From positions 1 through 53,164 of the forward strand of contig JAFRRE010000126.1 in assembly GCA_017428285.1 (NCBI GenBank): DNA of 53,164 bases, written 5' to 3'. The position numbers and the translations under genes were made by a program. The notes below the pieces were generated by a model. That model worked only from the letters and a program-made list of their open reading frames with translations. It made no database searches and was not told the origin of the DNA. Shown piece by piece: positions 1 through 7,016 of the stretch. Source of the stretch: Bacteroidales bacterium. GTDB lineage: Bacteria; Bacteroidota; Bacteroidia; Bacteroidales; F082. Position 1 is the first letter of the stretch; each line of letters begins with the position of its first letter.

Positions 1-546
1 AATCTCGCACATCACCCTGGAATCGTGAACCGAGGCCTTCGTGATGTGGAAGAACGCTGGAACGGAAGTCTCCAGATCGTAAAGGAAATGGACCTTCACG
101 CCTCCTTTCCGTTTTCGGAACTTGGCCCACCAGAAGACCGCCAGGCACAGCGGTATCGTTGTGGAGTCGAACGCATAGACGTTCCCGTTCAGCTTGAAGA
201 TGTCAACCACTCGTTTATTACGAGCCTGAGCCATCATGTAGAAGGCGAAGTCTTCGAAAATCCGATAATTCCTGTCTTGGTTGACTCTTGCCAGCGTCGT
301 CTTGGTGACAGGCTTGGATCCCATGCCCATGTGGTAGCACTTCGGTTGATGGGCTTCCAGCGCAACAATCAGGTCGCGCAGGCTTTCGCGGTTGCTGAGC
401 TGGCCAAATATCATGACAAGCAGCTGGTTCCAGCAGGTGAAGTGCTTGACATAGTAGTCGCCCTTGTACTTGCGAACGAAGTCGTTGAACTGGCTCCTGT
501 TCAGAAAAGAGGTGAGTTGAGAGAAAACAAACTTTGAAACGTTCAT
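1..546 (-). CDS. IS4-type transposase, N-terminal part (cut by window edge)
   Basis: An uninterrupted reading frame of 182 codons runs from an ATG at 544-546 to the first base of the window, so the C-terminus lies outside. The start reads MNVSKFVFSQLTSFLNRSQF, followed by a region like DUF4372 (about residues 1-80, including NRESLRDLIVALEAHQPKCYHMG without its neighbours). A YAFDSTTIPLCL segment near residue 125-135 looks like the first aspartate of an IS4-family DDE catalytic core, and basic KFRKRKGG follows. The remaining D and E lie beyond the edge. The other long frames here are shadows of this one. The insertion sequence's own terminal repeat should lie between 547 and about 650, but I could not identify it. 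Confidence 0.85.
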   Translation of the reverse strand, partial: MNVSKFVFSQLTSFLNRSQFNDFVRKYKGDYYVKHFTCWNQLLVMIFGQLSNRESLRDLIVALEAHQPKCYHMGMGSKPVTKTTLARVNQDRNYRIFEDFAFYMMAQARNKRVVDIFKLNGNVYAFDSTTIPLCLAVFWWAKFRKRKGGVKVHFLYDLETSVPAFFHITKASVHDSRVMCEI

Positions 547-654
547 GCCATCCAAATCTTACAGACGGCAAATTTGCGAAATCAAATCCGTTTCACTTCA
601 AAACCTCTCGTAAAAGACTAATTTTCAATTATTTCAAAGAACTTTTGACCCGTT

Positions 655-1992
655 TTAACGGGACGGCAATGTAATTGGATAAACATTACAAGATTGATTG
701 TAACCAAATCTTAATACATTGTTGTCATATTCACCAGCTAATAACTTCTCTATATAGTTAATAATCTGTATTACGGCTTTAGGTTTTTTGTTAGCTGATT
801 CCACAAAAATTTCCTCAAGTTTACTGGTTATCAATTCAAAATCACGTGATTCCATTGTGTCTTCATCCAACAAATTGTCTTTCAATTCAAAGACAAAAAT
901 AGAATCTCCAATTTGCAGCATAGCATCAGGCAAACCTTTGTTGGAATAATCACAATCAAATATCATTTTGGAGGCATGTCCCCCAAAACTATTTCTTATT
1001 GTCGGCTTTAGGAGGCGAGCTTCCATAATCGTCCCAAGTGTTGATTTCAAATTATCACTATGGGCTCGTCTTCTGATTTCATCCTTTAGTAAGAAATATG
1101 TACCCGTGAATATTTGCGAGGTCAAATAGTTTAAGCTTAGTATATAAAAGAAATCGCCTGAACGAAAAACAGGGTGCTTTTTTACATCAATCAAGTCTTT
1201 TGGTGGTGTAGTCATACACAGTGGAGTTAATAATGCTTCTATTTGAGGCTCGGCAATATATCTGAAATTCACTTCATTATCTTTGTAAATGTTATGTATA
1301 ATAAGAACAAATAGTACCCCGTACGATAAAGGACTATCAATATGCCTTCTCTTCAAAAAATCTTCAACAATTGGCTTCGTCTCAATATGGGATAACAAGA
1401 ATTGCATCATTATTATACATCGACACGCCTCGAATGTAAAATTGCAATTTACATAACTATCAATTTGGGCCAAATTGTGCCCCCATGCAATTCTTTGAAA
1501 AAAATCTGCGTTAAGATCCTCTCTGTTAATGTTCTCTTTGATGAAAGACAATCTGTTTTCTGGATACATCCTCTTTTGATTAGATACAAGAACCAGCTTT
1601 AAAAGTACTAAGAAATCTTCATCTTTTATCGAGTAGTTTTCTGGCTTGAAACTATTAATTGAAAATAATGTGATATATAATTGAGATACTGTGTATGAGT
1701 TCAGAATAGTATTGGAATTATGTTGAAGCATCCAATTACGAATTCTCTTTCCATCAGAAGTAGATGATAACACTTTCCCAAAAAGAACAGTGATTATATC
1801 ATGGTCAATTGCGTCTTGGTCGTCATACTTATAGAATAGTGCATTAATCTCGCATATTATCGTTACAAATTGTACCGGAATGGCATCAATCGATGAGACA
1901 AAAATGTTTGGGTCGTCATCAAAGATGTCTTTGTATGTCGGTACTACTTTTGCATTTATTCCTAAATCTTTAGACGGTATTTTTGCATCCAT
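655..1992 (-). CDS. Candidate PD-(D/E)XK nuclease-fold protein, unknown family
   Basis: The 445-residue product is of no family I recognise. The start is the ATG at 1990-1992; a longer frame would need a TTG that overlaps the promoter. The first 300 residues are helical and hydrophobic without a signal peptide. Near the C-terminus I see E324, then P355-D356 (GLPDAML), then E369-x-K371 (FVFELKD), which is the order and spacing of a PD-(D/E)XK nuclease core. The product at 26790-28574 has the same succession, plus a shared segment before it (K-P-x-F/I ... Y-I-x-S ... Q-I/L-F/Y-T), so the two are probably distant homologues. The gene is markedly AT-rich compared with its neighbours and lies between a transposase and an ATPase, which suggests transfer. 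Nuclease activity is inferred only. Confidence 0.7.
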   Translation of the reverse strand: MDAKIPSKDLGINAKVVPTYKDIFDDDPNIFVSSIDAIPVQFVTIICEINALFYKYDDQDAIDHDIITVLFGKVLSSTSDGKRIRNWMLQHNSNTILNSYTVSQLYITLFSINSFKPENYSIKDEDFLVLLKLVLVSNQKRMYPENRLSFIKENINREDLNADFFQRIAWGHNLAQIDSYVNCNFTFEACRCIIMMQFLLSHIETKPIVEDFLKRRHIDSPLSYGVLFVLIIHNIYKDNEVNFRYIAEPQIEALLTPLCMTTPPKDLIDVKKHPVFRSGDFFYILSLNYLTSQIFTGTYFLLKDEIRRRAHSDNLKSTLGTIMEARLLKPTIRNSFGGHASKMIFDCDYSNKGLPDAMLQIGDSIFVFELKDNLLDEDTMESRDFELITSKLEEIFVESANKKPKAVIQIINYIEKLLAGEYDNNVLRFGYNQSCNVYPITLPSR

Positions 1993-2007
1993 AATTAGCT
2001 TTTTTTG

Positions 2008-2015
2008 CAAAAATA
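2008..2015 (-). promoter_or_regulatory. -7 element of the 655-1992 gene
   Basis: On the minus strand this reads TATTTTTG, matching the Bacteroidetes -7 box TAnnTTTG, 15 bases before the ATG. I see no TTG at the expected -33 spacing. Confidence 0.5.
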
Positions 2016-2058
2016 CATAGTCCTATTAAAAAAGAACACGTAAAAAGTCAGAAATGAA

Positions 2059-3441
2059 TTATTTCTCTGAATACACTATTTCTGGAATCACCAACTCCCC
2101 TTCATCCTGCACAAAATCCTGCTGATAGAACATGCAATAATACACGGGCAGATAGGTGATGCCGTTCTTCACAGAGGTTTCTCTTTCGTTATTCAGCACT
2201 ACGGCCTTTTGGATTTGGTAGTCGGGCGTGTTCATGAAATTGTTTAAGGCACTATGCACGGTGTAGTTCTTTCCCGACTTCACTTCGATGGGCAGCACGG
2301 TCAGATGCTCGTAGTCGTCAACCAGATAGTCCACTTCTCCCTTTTGCTTGTTGTCGTAATAATGCAGCGCAAAGCCATGGGCGTGAAGTTCCTGCGCCAC
2401 CACGCTCTCATACACCGAGCCAAGGTTGATGCTCCGCTCGTCTCGTAGCACGGCATTGATGTTGAGGCCGTATAAGATGCTCGTCAGCAGGCCTACATCA
2501 TTTATGTATAGCTTGAGCAAGTTTTTGCTTTCCGATTCCAACAATGGAAATCTGGGATTGCTGACGGCTTGCACACCAAGGGCAATGCCAGAATTAGTCA
2601 GGTACTCGAACTCGTTGGCGTAGTCGCTGAACTGCTTATGGCTTGTGGTTTTCTCGATGCGGTTCACTATAACTCTCTTCTTTTTGTTTTCCATGATGGA
2701 CGGAATCATGTCATAAATCTTCCTAATCATCAGTTTCTTTTCCGTATCGTATTGCGAGGCGTCGATTCTGTATAAGTTGTGAATGTCGCGATGCACCTTC
2801 CTTACCTGCGCCATATTCCTGTTTTCCAAGAATTTGTTGATGGCTTCAGGCAATCCTCCCACCAACAGATAGGTTTTGAACTGCTGCATCATATAATTGT
2901 GCAAGGATTCGTTCAACGCCTCACCTGCATGGAACTTTTCCCTTATGCTCTCGATGGTTTCTTGTCCACAACCCATGGCCAATAGAAACTCTTCGAAGTC
3001 AAGTGGATACATCTCTTCAATCTCGACACTTCCGATAGGCACTGATGCGGTCTCCGATAAGGCTACACCCAACTGCGAGCCGCTGGCCACGTATGTGTAT
3101 CGCCCCTCTTGGTTCAAAAACTTCAACATTGTCATCAAATGGGGATAACTCTGAATCTCGTCCAAAAAGACCAAAGTGTTTTCCTTGGTGCCGAGACGGT
3201 TACCGGCAATGGCACCAAGCTGAATGTAAAAATCATTGGTACTTTTTACGTTGGCAAAAACTCCCAGGCTTTCCTTGTCTTCCTTGAGGTTGATTTCAAT
3301 GTAGTTCTTGAATAGTTTCTGGCCGACATATCGGATGAGATACGACTTGCCAATCTGTCGGGCACCATTCACCAAAAGTATCTTGTTTGGCTCCTTTCGG
3401 AAGAATCCTTCGATGCGATTTTCGAACTTTCTGTACAGCAT
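2059..3441 (-). CDS. AAA ATPase with DUF4143 C-terminal domain
   Basis: The 460-residue product has an N-terminal AAA_14 domain with Walker A GARQIGKS (about residues 26-33) and Walker B TLVFLDEIQ (about residues 89-97). A DUF4143 region forms the C-terminal third and includes the EVDYLV and PIEVKSGKNY stretches. The latter resembles a nuclease-like (D/E)xK site found in this family. Such proteins are very common in Bacteroidota, often in many copies, and their cellular role is not settled; a defence or toxin-antitoxin-like role has been proposed for relatives. No signal peptide is present, so it should be cytoplasmic. It starts at the ATG 3439-3441 behind a good promoter and ends 66 bases before the start of the AT-rich nuclease-like gene. 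Confidence 0.9.
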   Translation of the reverse strand: MLYRKFENRIEGFFRKEPNKILLVNGARQIGKSYLIRYVGQKLFKNYIEINLKEDKESLGVFANVKSTNDFYIQLGAIAGNRLGTKENTLVFLDEIQSYPHLMTMLKFLNQEGRYTYVASGSQLGVALSETASVPIGSVEIEEMYPLDFEEFLLAMGCGQETIESIREKFHAGEALNESLHNYMMQQFKTYLLVGGLPEAINKFLENRNMAQVRKVHRDIHNLYRIDASQYDTEKKLMIRKIYDMIPSIMENKKKRVIVNRIEKTTSHKQFSDYANEFEYLTNSGIALGVQAVSNPRFPLLESESKNLLKLYINDVGLLTSILYGLNINAVLRDERSINLGSVYESVVAQELHAHGFALHYYDNKQKGEVDYLVDDYEHLTVLPIEVKSGKNYTVHSALNNFMNTPDYQIQKAVVLNNERETSVKNGITYLPVYYCMFYQQDFVQDEGELVIPEIVYSEK

Positions 3442-3458
3442 AATTCGTTATTTTGCTG

Positions 3459-3489
3459 CAAAAATATATAAATCAATTCATTCCCGCAA
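3459..3489 (-). promoter_or_regulatory. Promoter of the AAA/DUF4143 gene
   Basis: On the minus strand TTG (3487-3489) is followed after 20 bases by TATTTTTG (3459-3466), a full match to the Bacteroidetes primary-sigma consensus. The -7 box ends 17 bases before the start codon. Confidence 0.7.
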
Positions 3490-3495
3490 CAAAAA

Positions 3496-3571
3496 GGGAC
3501 TTTTTCCGAGAAAATTGTGTTAAAAAAGGGATTTTTTCCGAGAAAATTGTGTTAAAAAAGGGATTTTTTCC
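3496..3571. repeat. 32-bp tandem repeat, 2.4 copies
   Basis: Units at 3496-3527 and 3528-3559 differ by one base (GGGAC versus GGGAT at the start), and a third partial unit runs 3560-3571. Each unit contains TTTTTTCC, GAGAAAATTGTG and an A-run, so runs of A and T flank every GGGA. The repeat lies just after the stop of the thioredoxin-like gene and just upstream of the ATPase promoter. Confidence 0.9.
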
Positions 3572-3577
3572 ATTTGG

Positions 3578-4948
3578 CTACTTCCCGTAAAGCCTTCTCA
3601 CCCGCTCCTCCAAATACCGCTCTGGACTCGGTGCCGGCGCCTCGCCAATCTTGTTGTTGCGTTTGATGAGGATATATTCGGGGAAAGTACGGACATTGTA
3701 ATCTTCCAAAAGGAGAATTTGGTCGCCGAGGTCGAGGAGGGGCCAGTCTTGTTTCTTCTCCGTGAACTGCTTCTTGAAAAACTCCATCTTGTCGTGCGTG
3801 GCAATGGTAAGGATCTGCACGGAGTCGCGCCACTGGTTGTGCAGACTTCTCAACTCCGAAAACTGATGCTCGCTGACAGGCGACATGCCGTCAACAAACT
3901 GCAACAGCACCAAGCTGTCTTTGTAGTCAGAGAGGCTGACATCATTGCCATCGCGGTCTTGTAAGGTGAACTCGGGAGCGGCAGTGCCAGGGGCAAGACG
4001 TTCGTATTTCGTGAAGAAATCGCCGATGATGGTCTTATGTTCGGCATATTTTGTCTGGCTCTTGATGTGGTTGAGGTGGTCTTTGGCCAAACGGCTGGTG
4101 CCACGGTCTCCATAGCAGAGTTTCTGCAAATTATAGATGGCAATCAACTCGGCAAGTTGCGGGTTCTTTGCCATGAAGGGGTCGGTGTCAAGGTATTGCT
4201 TGAAAGCTGCAGGCCCTTTGTCGAAGGCCTCGTTCAGAGCATGGTTATCATAGGCTGCACTGTTGAAATAGCCGTCAAACAGTTCCTTGAAGAGGTCGAT
4301 GTAAGCACTTTGAGTATAGAGCACAGACTGCCCGTCATAATAATCTTTGATGATTTTCTTGCCACCATCAGTGCTGATTCCCAAGCGAATAGCGGCTATT
4401 TTGTAGCGGTTGTGGTTTTTCACATAGTCAGACTTGATGTCGGGCAACTCCTTGTTGATGGTGTTCTGGATGGAGTCGATGTAGCGCAGCTGCCGCCCAC
4501 GGTAAATCTGGTTGAAATGCTCGGTCATATAGCTGTTGATGATTTCCTCGGAATAGACGATCTGCCGATAAATGCCTTTGTCGGTGGCACGCTTCACCCG
4601 GATGGTCGGCAGTTCCTTTTCGAAATAGGAGACATCATCCTTCTTCTCGGGCACGATGATTTCAATATCGTAGGTGGAGTTAGGGGAGAGGATGAGGTCG
4701 ACAGATTCGAGTCCGACAAAAACCCGTGCTGGCATGATTTGTTTCACGCTGCCTTCGAGGATGAAATGACCTTTGTCATCGGTCTGGCCTTGGTCAAGCA
4801 AAGTGCTAGTCTCGTTGACCAGGTCTTCGTAGGCGAAGAGCCTGATTAAGGTATTGGTCTTATTGCATCGGCCGGTAATGGTCACATTCTGAGCGCTTAC
4901 CGAGAGGAAAAGCAAGGCAAAAAAAAGTGTAGCAATCCTTCGTTTCAT
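3578..4948 (-). CDS. Exported thioredoxin-fold (TlpA-like) protein without CxxC
   Basis: The 456-residue product begins with a signal peptide (MKRRIATLFFALLFLSVSAQ). Residues about 20-130 look like the DUF4369-type beta domain that precedes TlpA domains in Bacteroidota. From about residue 315 an AhpC/TSA or TlpA thioredoxin fold follows (APGTAAPEFTLQDRDGNDVSLSDY is its usual opening, here split by me into known sub-motifs), ending with the cis-proline region RTFPEYILI. The active-site position that normally reads WCxPC is FVDGMSPVSEHQF, with no cysteine. It therefore cannot be a standard disulfide reductase and may have a structural or chaperone-like role. It starts 26 bases after the coaD stop codon and is probably cotranscribed with it. 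Confidence 0.85.
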   Translation of the reverse strand: MKRRIATLFFALLFLSVSAQNVTITGRCNKTNTLIRLFAYEDLVNETSTLLDQGQTDDKGHFILEGSVKQIMPARVFVGLESVDLILSPNSTYDIEIIVPEKKDDVSYFEKELPTIRVKRATDKGIYRQIVYSEEIINSYMTEHFNQIYRGRQLRYIDSIQNTINKELPDIKSDYVKNHNRYKIAAIRLGISTDGGKKIIKDYYDGQSVLYTQSAYIDLFKELFDGYFNSAAYDNHALNEAFDKGPAAFKQYLDTDPFMAKNPQLAELIAIYNLQKLCYGDRGTSRLAKDHLNHIKSQTKYAEHKTIIGDFFTKYERLAPGTAAPEFTLQDRDGNDVSLSDYKDSLVLLQFVDGMSPVSEHQFSELRSLHNQWRDSVQILTIATHDKMEFFKKQFTEKKQDWPLLDLGDQILLLEDYNVRTFPEYILIKRNNKIGEAPAPSPERYLEERVRRLYGK

Positions 4949-4974
4949 GCGTTGAAAACGAAAAACAGGCGGAA

Positions 4975-5445
4975 TTATTGCTTTTCAGGCAACTTCACCT
5001 CGGCAGGCAGGAATTTGGAAGTGTCGCCGCCATTCTTGTAGATGTCGCGGACAACGCTCGATGAAACGCCCACCAGTTCGCTTTCGGTGAGGAGGAAGAT
5101 GGTTTCCAACTCGGGATGCAGGCGCTTGTTGGCGTGCCCAATCATGTTCTCGTATTCGAAGTCACTACCGCAGCGCAGACCGCGGATGATGGTGTTGGCG
5201 CCCACCTTCTTGCAGAAGTCGGCGGTGAGGCCTTCGTAGCTTTCCACTTTCACATTGGGGTAGTCGGCGAAGACGGCCTTGCACCAGGCGATGCGGTCTT
5301 GCAGCTCAAAGGTGGAACGTTTTTCCATGTTGATGCCGACGGCGACATAGATTTCGTCGAACATGGGGAGGGCTCTTAAAACGATGGAACGGTGACCCAA
5401 GGTGATGGGGTCGAAGGAACCGGGGAATACGGCTATTCTTTTCAT
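4975..5445 (-). CDS. coaD: Phosphopantetheine adenylyltransferase
   Basis: The 156-residue product matches the full length of CoaD, which joins 4'-phosphopantetheine and ATP to make dephospho-CoA, the penultimate step of CoA synthesis. The nucleotidyltransferase motif FPGSFDPITLGH is at residues 7-18, and IIRGLRCGSDFEYE and the SSSVVR motif (usual ISSTxVR) follow. The final CoA step, coaE, is also in this window at 43443, but far away. The gene is preceded by an unusual leader of about 120 bases that contains a palindromic repeat also present before prfB. Confidence 0.97.
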   Translation of the reverse strand: MKRIAVFPGSFDPITLGHRSIVLRALPMFDEIYVAVGINMEKRSTFELQDRIAWCKAVFADYPNVKVESYEGLTADFCKKVGANTIIRGLRCGSDFEYENMIGHANKRLHPELETIFLLTESELVGVSSSVVRDIYKNGGDTSKFLPAEVKLPEKQ

Positions 5446-5459
5446 TGGATGTTCTTTTT

Positions 5460-5573
5460 GACTTCGAGAGTTCTGGACGCGTGACCTACTCCCCCTTGAA
5501 AGGGGGTAGGGGGATTAAAAACTCGCGCCCTGAAGTCTCGTAGACTCGTGTTTCTTTTCAGGCTGCAAAAGTA
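5460..5573 (-). repeat. Structured leader/promoter module, copy 1 (before coaD)
   Basis: The stretch 5476-5527 is almost identical to 52566-52617, differing only at two bases between the C5 and G5 arms and the following G-run. It has a CCCCCTTGAAAGGGGG hairpin within longer arms (GACTTC near 5460 pairs with GAAGTC near 5532). The similarity continues through CTTTTCRGGCTGCAAARGTA, which on the minus strand is the -7 box. The coaD transcript would therefore begin with this folded element. Confidence 0.85.
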
Positions 5574-5597
5574 TCATTTCGTCACGACATGACGCAA
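5566..5597 (-). promoter_or_regulatory. Promoter of coaD
   Basis: On the minus strand TTG (5595-5597), a 21-base spacer and TACTTTTG (5566-5573). It overlaps the end of the Nudix gene, and the leader to coaD is about 115 bases. Confidence 0.7.
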
Positions 5598-6200
5598 ATC
5601 TTCGCCTAATATTTCACTTGTTGAACGGTAAGTATTTTTCAAGAAATCCTCAATCTCTTCATTTCCAATCGGTTTTATCTTGGTGATGCCTTCCTCGGTT
5701 TGTGGCTTGGGTTGGATGGTCTCTTCGCTTTCCATCAGGTACCAATAGGTACGCTTCAGCGTCCAGACTTCATGTTCGAGATAGCAATGCCAAGTGGAGG
5801 GCAACTCCTTGATGATGCGCAATTTGCCGATACCTGTTTCTTCCTCTACTTCACGCAATGCGGCAACTTCTGGCGTTTCACCTTTTTCTATATGTCCCTT
5901 GGGCAAGTCGGGGATGCCTTTGCGCACGATGCTGACGAATTTGCCATCAACGACCACCACACCACCCGCCGCAGGAGCCATCTTGAAGGTCTCTTTCAAG
6001 GCTGCGGCCACGGCATTTTCACCCACTTCATGGATGAAAGTGTCGCCTGGATCACGGTCATCAAGCCATTCGGGTAAAAATTCGCACAACAGTTCGGCAT
6101 CGTATCTGTCAGATTCTTGGAGCGTTGCGTCGAGTTTTAAAGAATTGCCCTCGATTTTTGGAAAAAACAGGGCTTTGTTTTCATGAAAAATCTTGTACAT
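5574..6200 (-). CDS. Nudix hydrolase
   Basis: The 208-residue product carries a complete Nudix box GHIEKGETPEVAALREVEEETGI in the C-terminal half (G-x5-E-x7-REVEEETGI), the Mg-binding pyrophosphatase motif. An N-terminal extension of about 75 residues has no motif I recognise. The hydrolysed substrate (NDP-sugar, dinucleotide polyphosphate or oxidised nucleotide) cannot be read from the sequence. It starts at the ATG 6198-6200 and is divergent from pyrE. Its last codons overlap the coaD promoter. Confidence 0.93.
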   Translation of the reverse strand: MYKIFHENKALFFPKIEGNSLKLDATLQESDRYDAELLCEFLPEWLDDRDPGDTFIHEVGENAVAAALKETFKMAPAAGGVVVVDGKFVSIVRKGIPDLPKGHIEKGETPEVAALREVEEETGIGKLRIIKELPSTWHCYLEHEVWTLKRTYWYLMESEETIQPKPQTEEGITKIKPIGNEEIEDFLKNTYRSTSEILGEDLRHVVTK

Positions 6201-6229
6201 TTGCAGTCTGTTTATCGCTTTTCAAGCGA

Positions 6230-6237
6230 CAAAGATA
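6230..6237 (-). promoter_or_regulatory. -7 element of the Nudix gene
   Basis: Minus-strand TATCTTTG, 29 bases before the ATG. A second TAATTTTG overlaps just upstream, so the exact box is uncertain. A CGCTT-GAA-AAGCG hairpin lies in the short leader. Confidence 0.5.
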
Positions 6238-6267
6238 CAAAATTAGTTCCGACAAAGTTCAACAACC

Positions 6268-6915
6268 ATGAAATACGATGACTCAGCATTGACTTTGGCC
6301 TTGCATCTGTTGCAGATTAGGGCCGTGAAACTCAGCCCTCAAGCTCCGTTCACTTGGGCGTCTGGACTGAAAAGTCCCATTTATTGCGACAATCGCGTCA
6401 CCCTCTCTTATCCTGCTGTGAGGACCTATATTCGCCAGCAGTTTGTGGAGAAGATCATGCAAAATTTCGGCAAACCGGATGTGATTGCCGGCGTGGCCAC
6501 GGGCGGCATTGCTCAAGGTGCCTTGGTGGCTCAGGAGATGGGTCTGCCATTCGTGTATGTGCGTTCAGAGAAGAAGTCGCACGGCATGCAGAACCAGATC
6601 GAGGGTGTCATCAACGCGGGTCAGTCGGTGGTGGTCATTGAGGACTTGGTCTCCACAGGCAAGTCGAGCCTCTTGGCCGTTGATGCCTTGCGTGAGGTAG
6701 GTGCTGAGGTGAAGGGCATGGTGGCCATCTTTACCTACCAGATGGAACTCGCCAAGAAGAACTTCGAAGAGAAGAATTGCCAGCTAGTTACTTTGTCGAA
6801 CTACGAGACCTTGATTCACAAGGCCGTGGAAGAGAAATACGTCACCGAAGAAGATGTGCAATCTTTGAAGGAATGGCGTAAGGACCAGCAGGCCTGGAGC
6901 GACAAGTGGAGTTGA
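6268..6915 (+). CDS. pyrE: Orotate phosphoribosyltransferase
   Basis: The 215-residue product transfers orotate to PRPP to make OMP, the fifth step of pyrimidine synthesis. The PRPP-binding signature VVVIEDLVSTGKSS lies near residues 124-137, with the substrate loop region YVRSEKKSHGMQNQIEG just before it. Length and motifs fit the family in full. The ATG at 6268 follows a short region shared with the divergent Nudix gene; I could not find a convincing plus-strand promoter. A terminator follows at 6951. Confidence 0.97.
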   Translation: MKYDDSALTLALHLLQIRAVKLSPQAPFTWASGLKSPIYCDNRVTLSYPAVRTYIRQQFVEKIMQNFGKPDVIAGVATGGIAQGALVAQEMGLPFVYVRSEKKSHGMQNQIEGVINAGQSVVVIEDLVSTGKSSLLAVDALREVGAEVKGMVAIFTYQMELAKKNFEEKNCQLVTLSNYETLIHKAVEEKYVTEEDVQSLKEWRKDQQAWSDKWS

Positions 6916-6950
6916 AGGAAACAAATCTGACATAAATCTTGATCAAATAG

Positions 6951-6977
6951 AAAAGCCGACATTGCTGCCGGCTTTTT
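6951..6977. terminator. Bidirectional terminator between pyrE and the T9SS gene
   Basis: AAAAGCCG (6951-6958) pairs with CGGCTTTT (6969-6976), followed by T and preceded by an A-run, so it can stop transcription from both sides. Confidence 0.85.
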
Positions 6978-6983
6978 GTTTGT

Positions 6984-7007
6984 AGAGACGCGATTCATCG
7001 CGTCTTA
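6984..7007. repeat. GAGACGC hairpin repeat, copy 1
   Basis: AGACGCGA (6986-6993), loop TTCA, TCGCGTCT (6998-7005). Related hairpins lie at 30624-30644 and 46448-46468, all in intergenic space next to a terminator. Confidence 0.8.
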
Positions 7008-7016
7008 AATGAAGGT

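Noticed and set aside
25..571. Open frames on the plus strand (25-537) and another minus frame (218-571)
   Set aside because: They lie over the transposase frame 1-546, which has a recognisable domain and continues past the edge.
4037..4849. A 270-codon plus-strand frame
   Set aside because: Antisense to the thioredoxin-fold gene; no domain.
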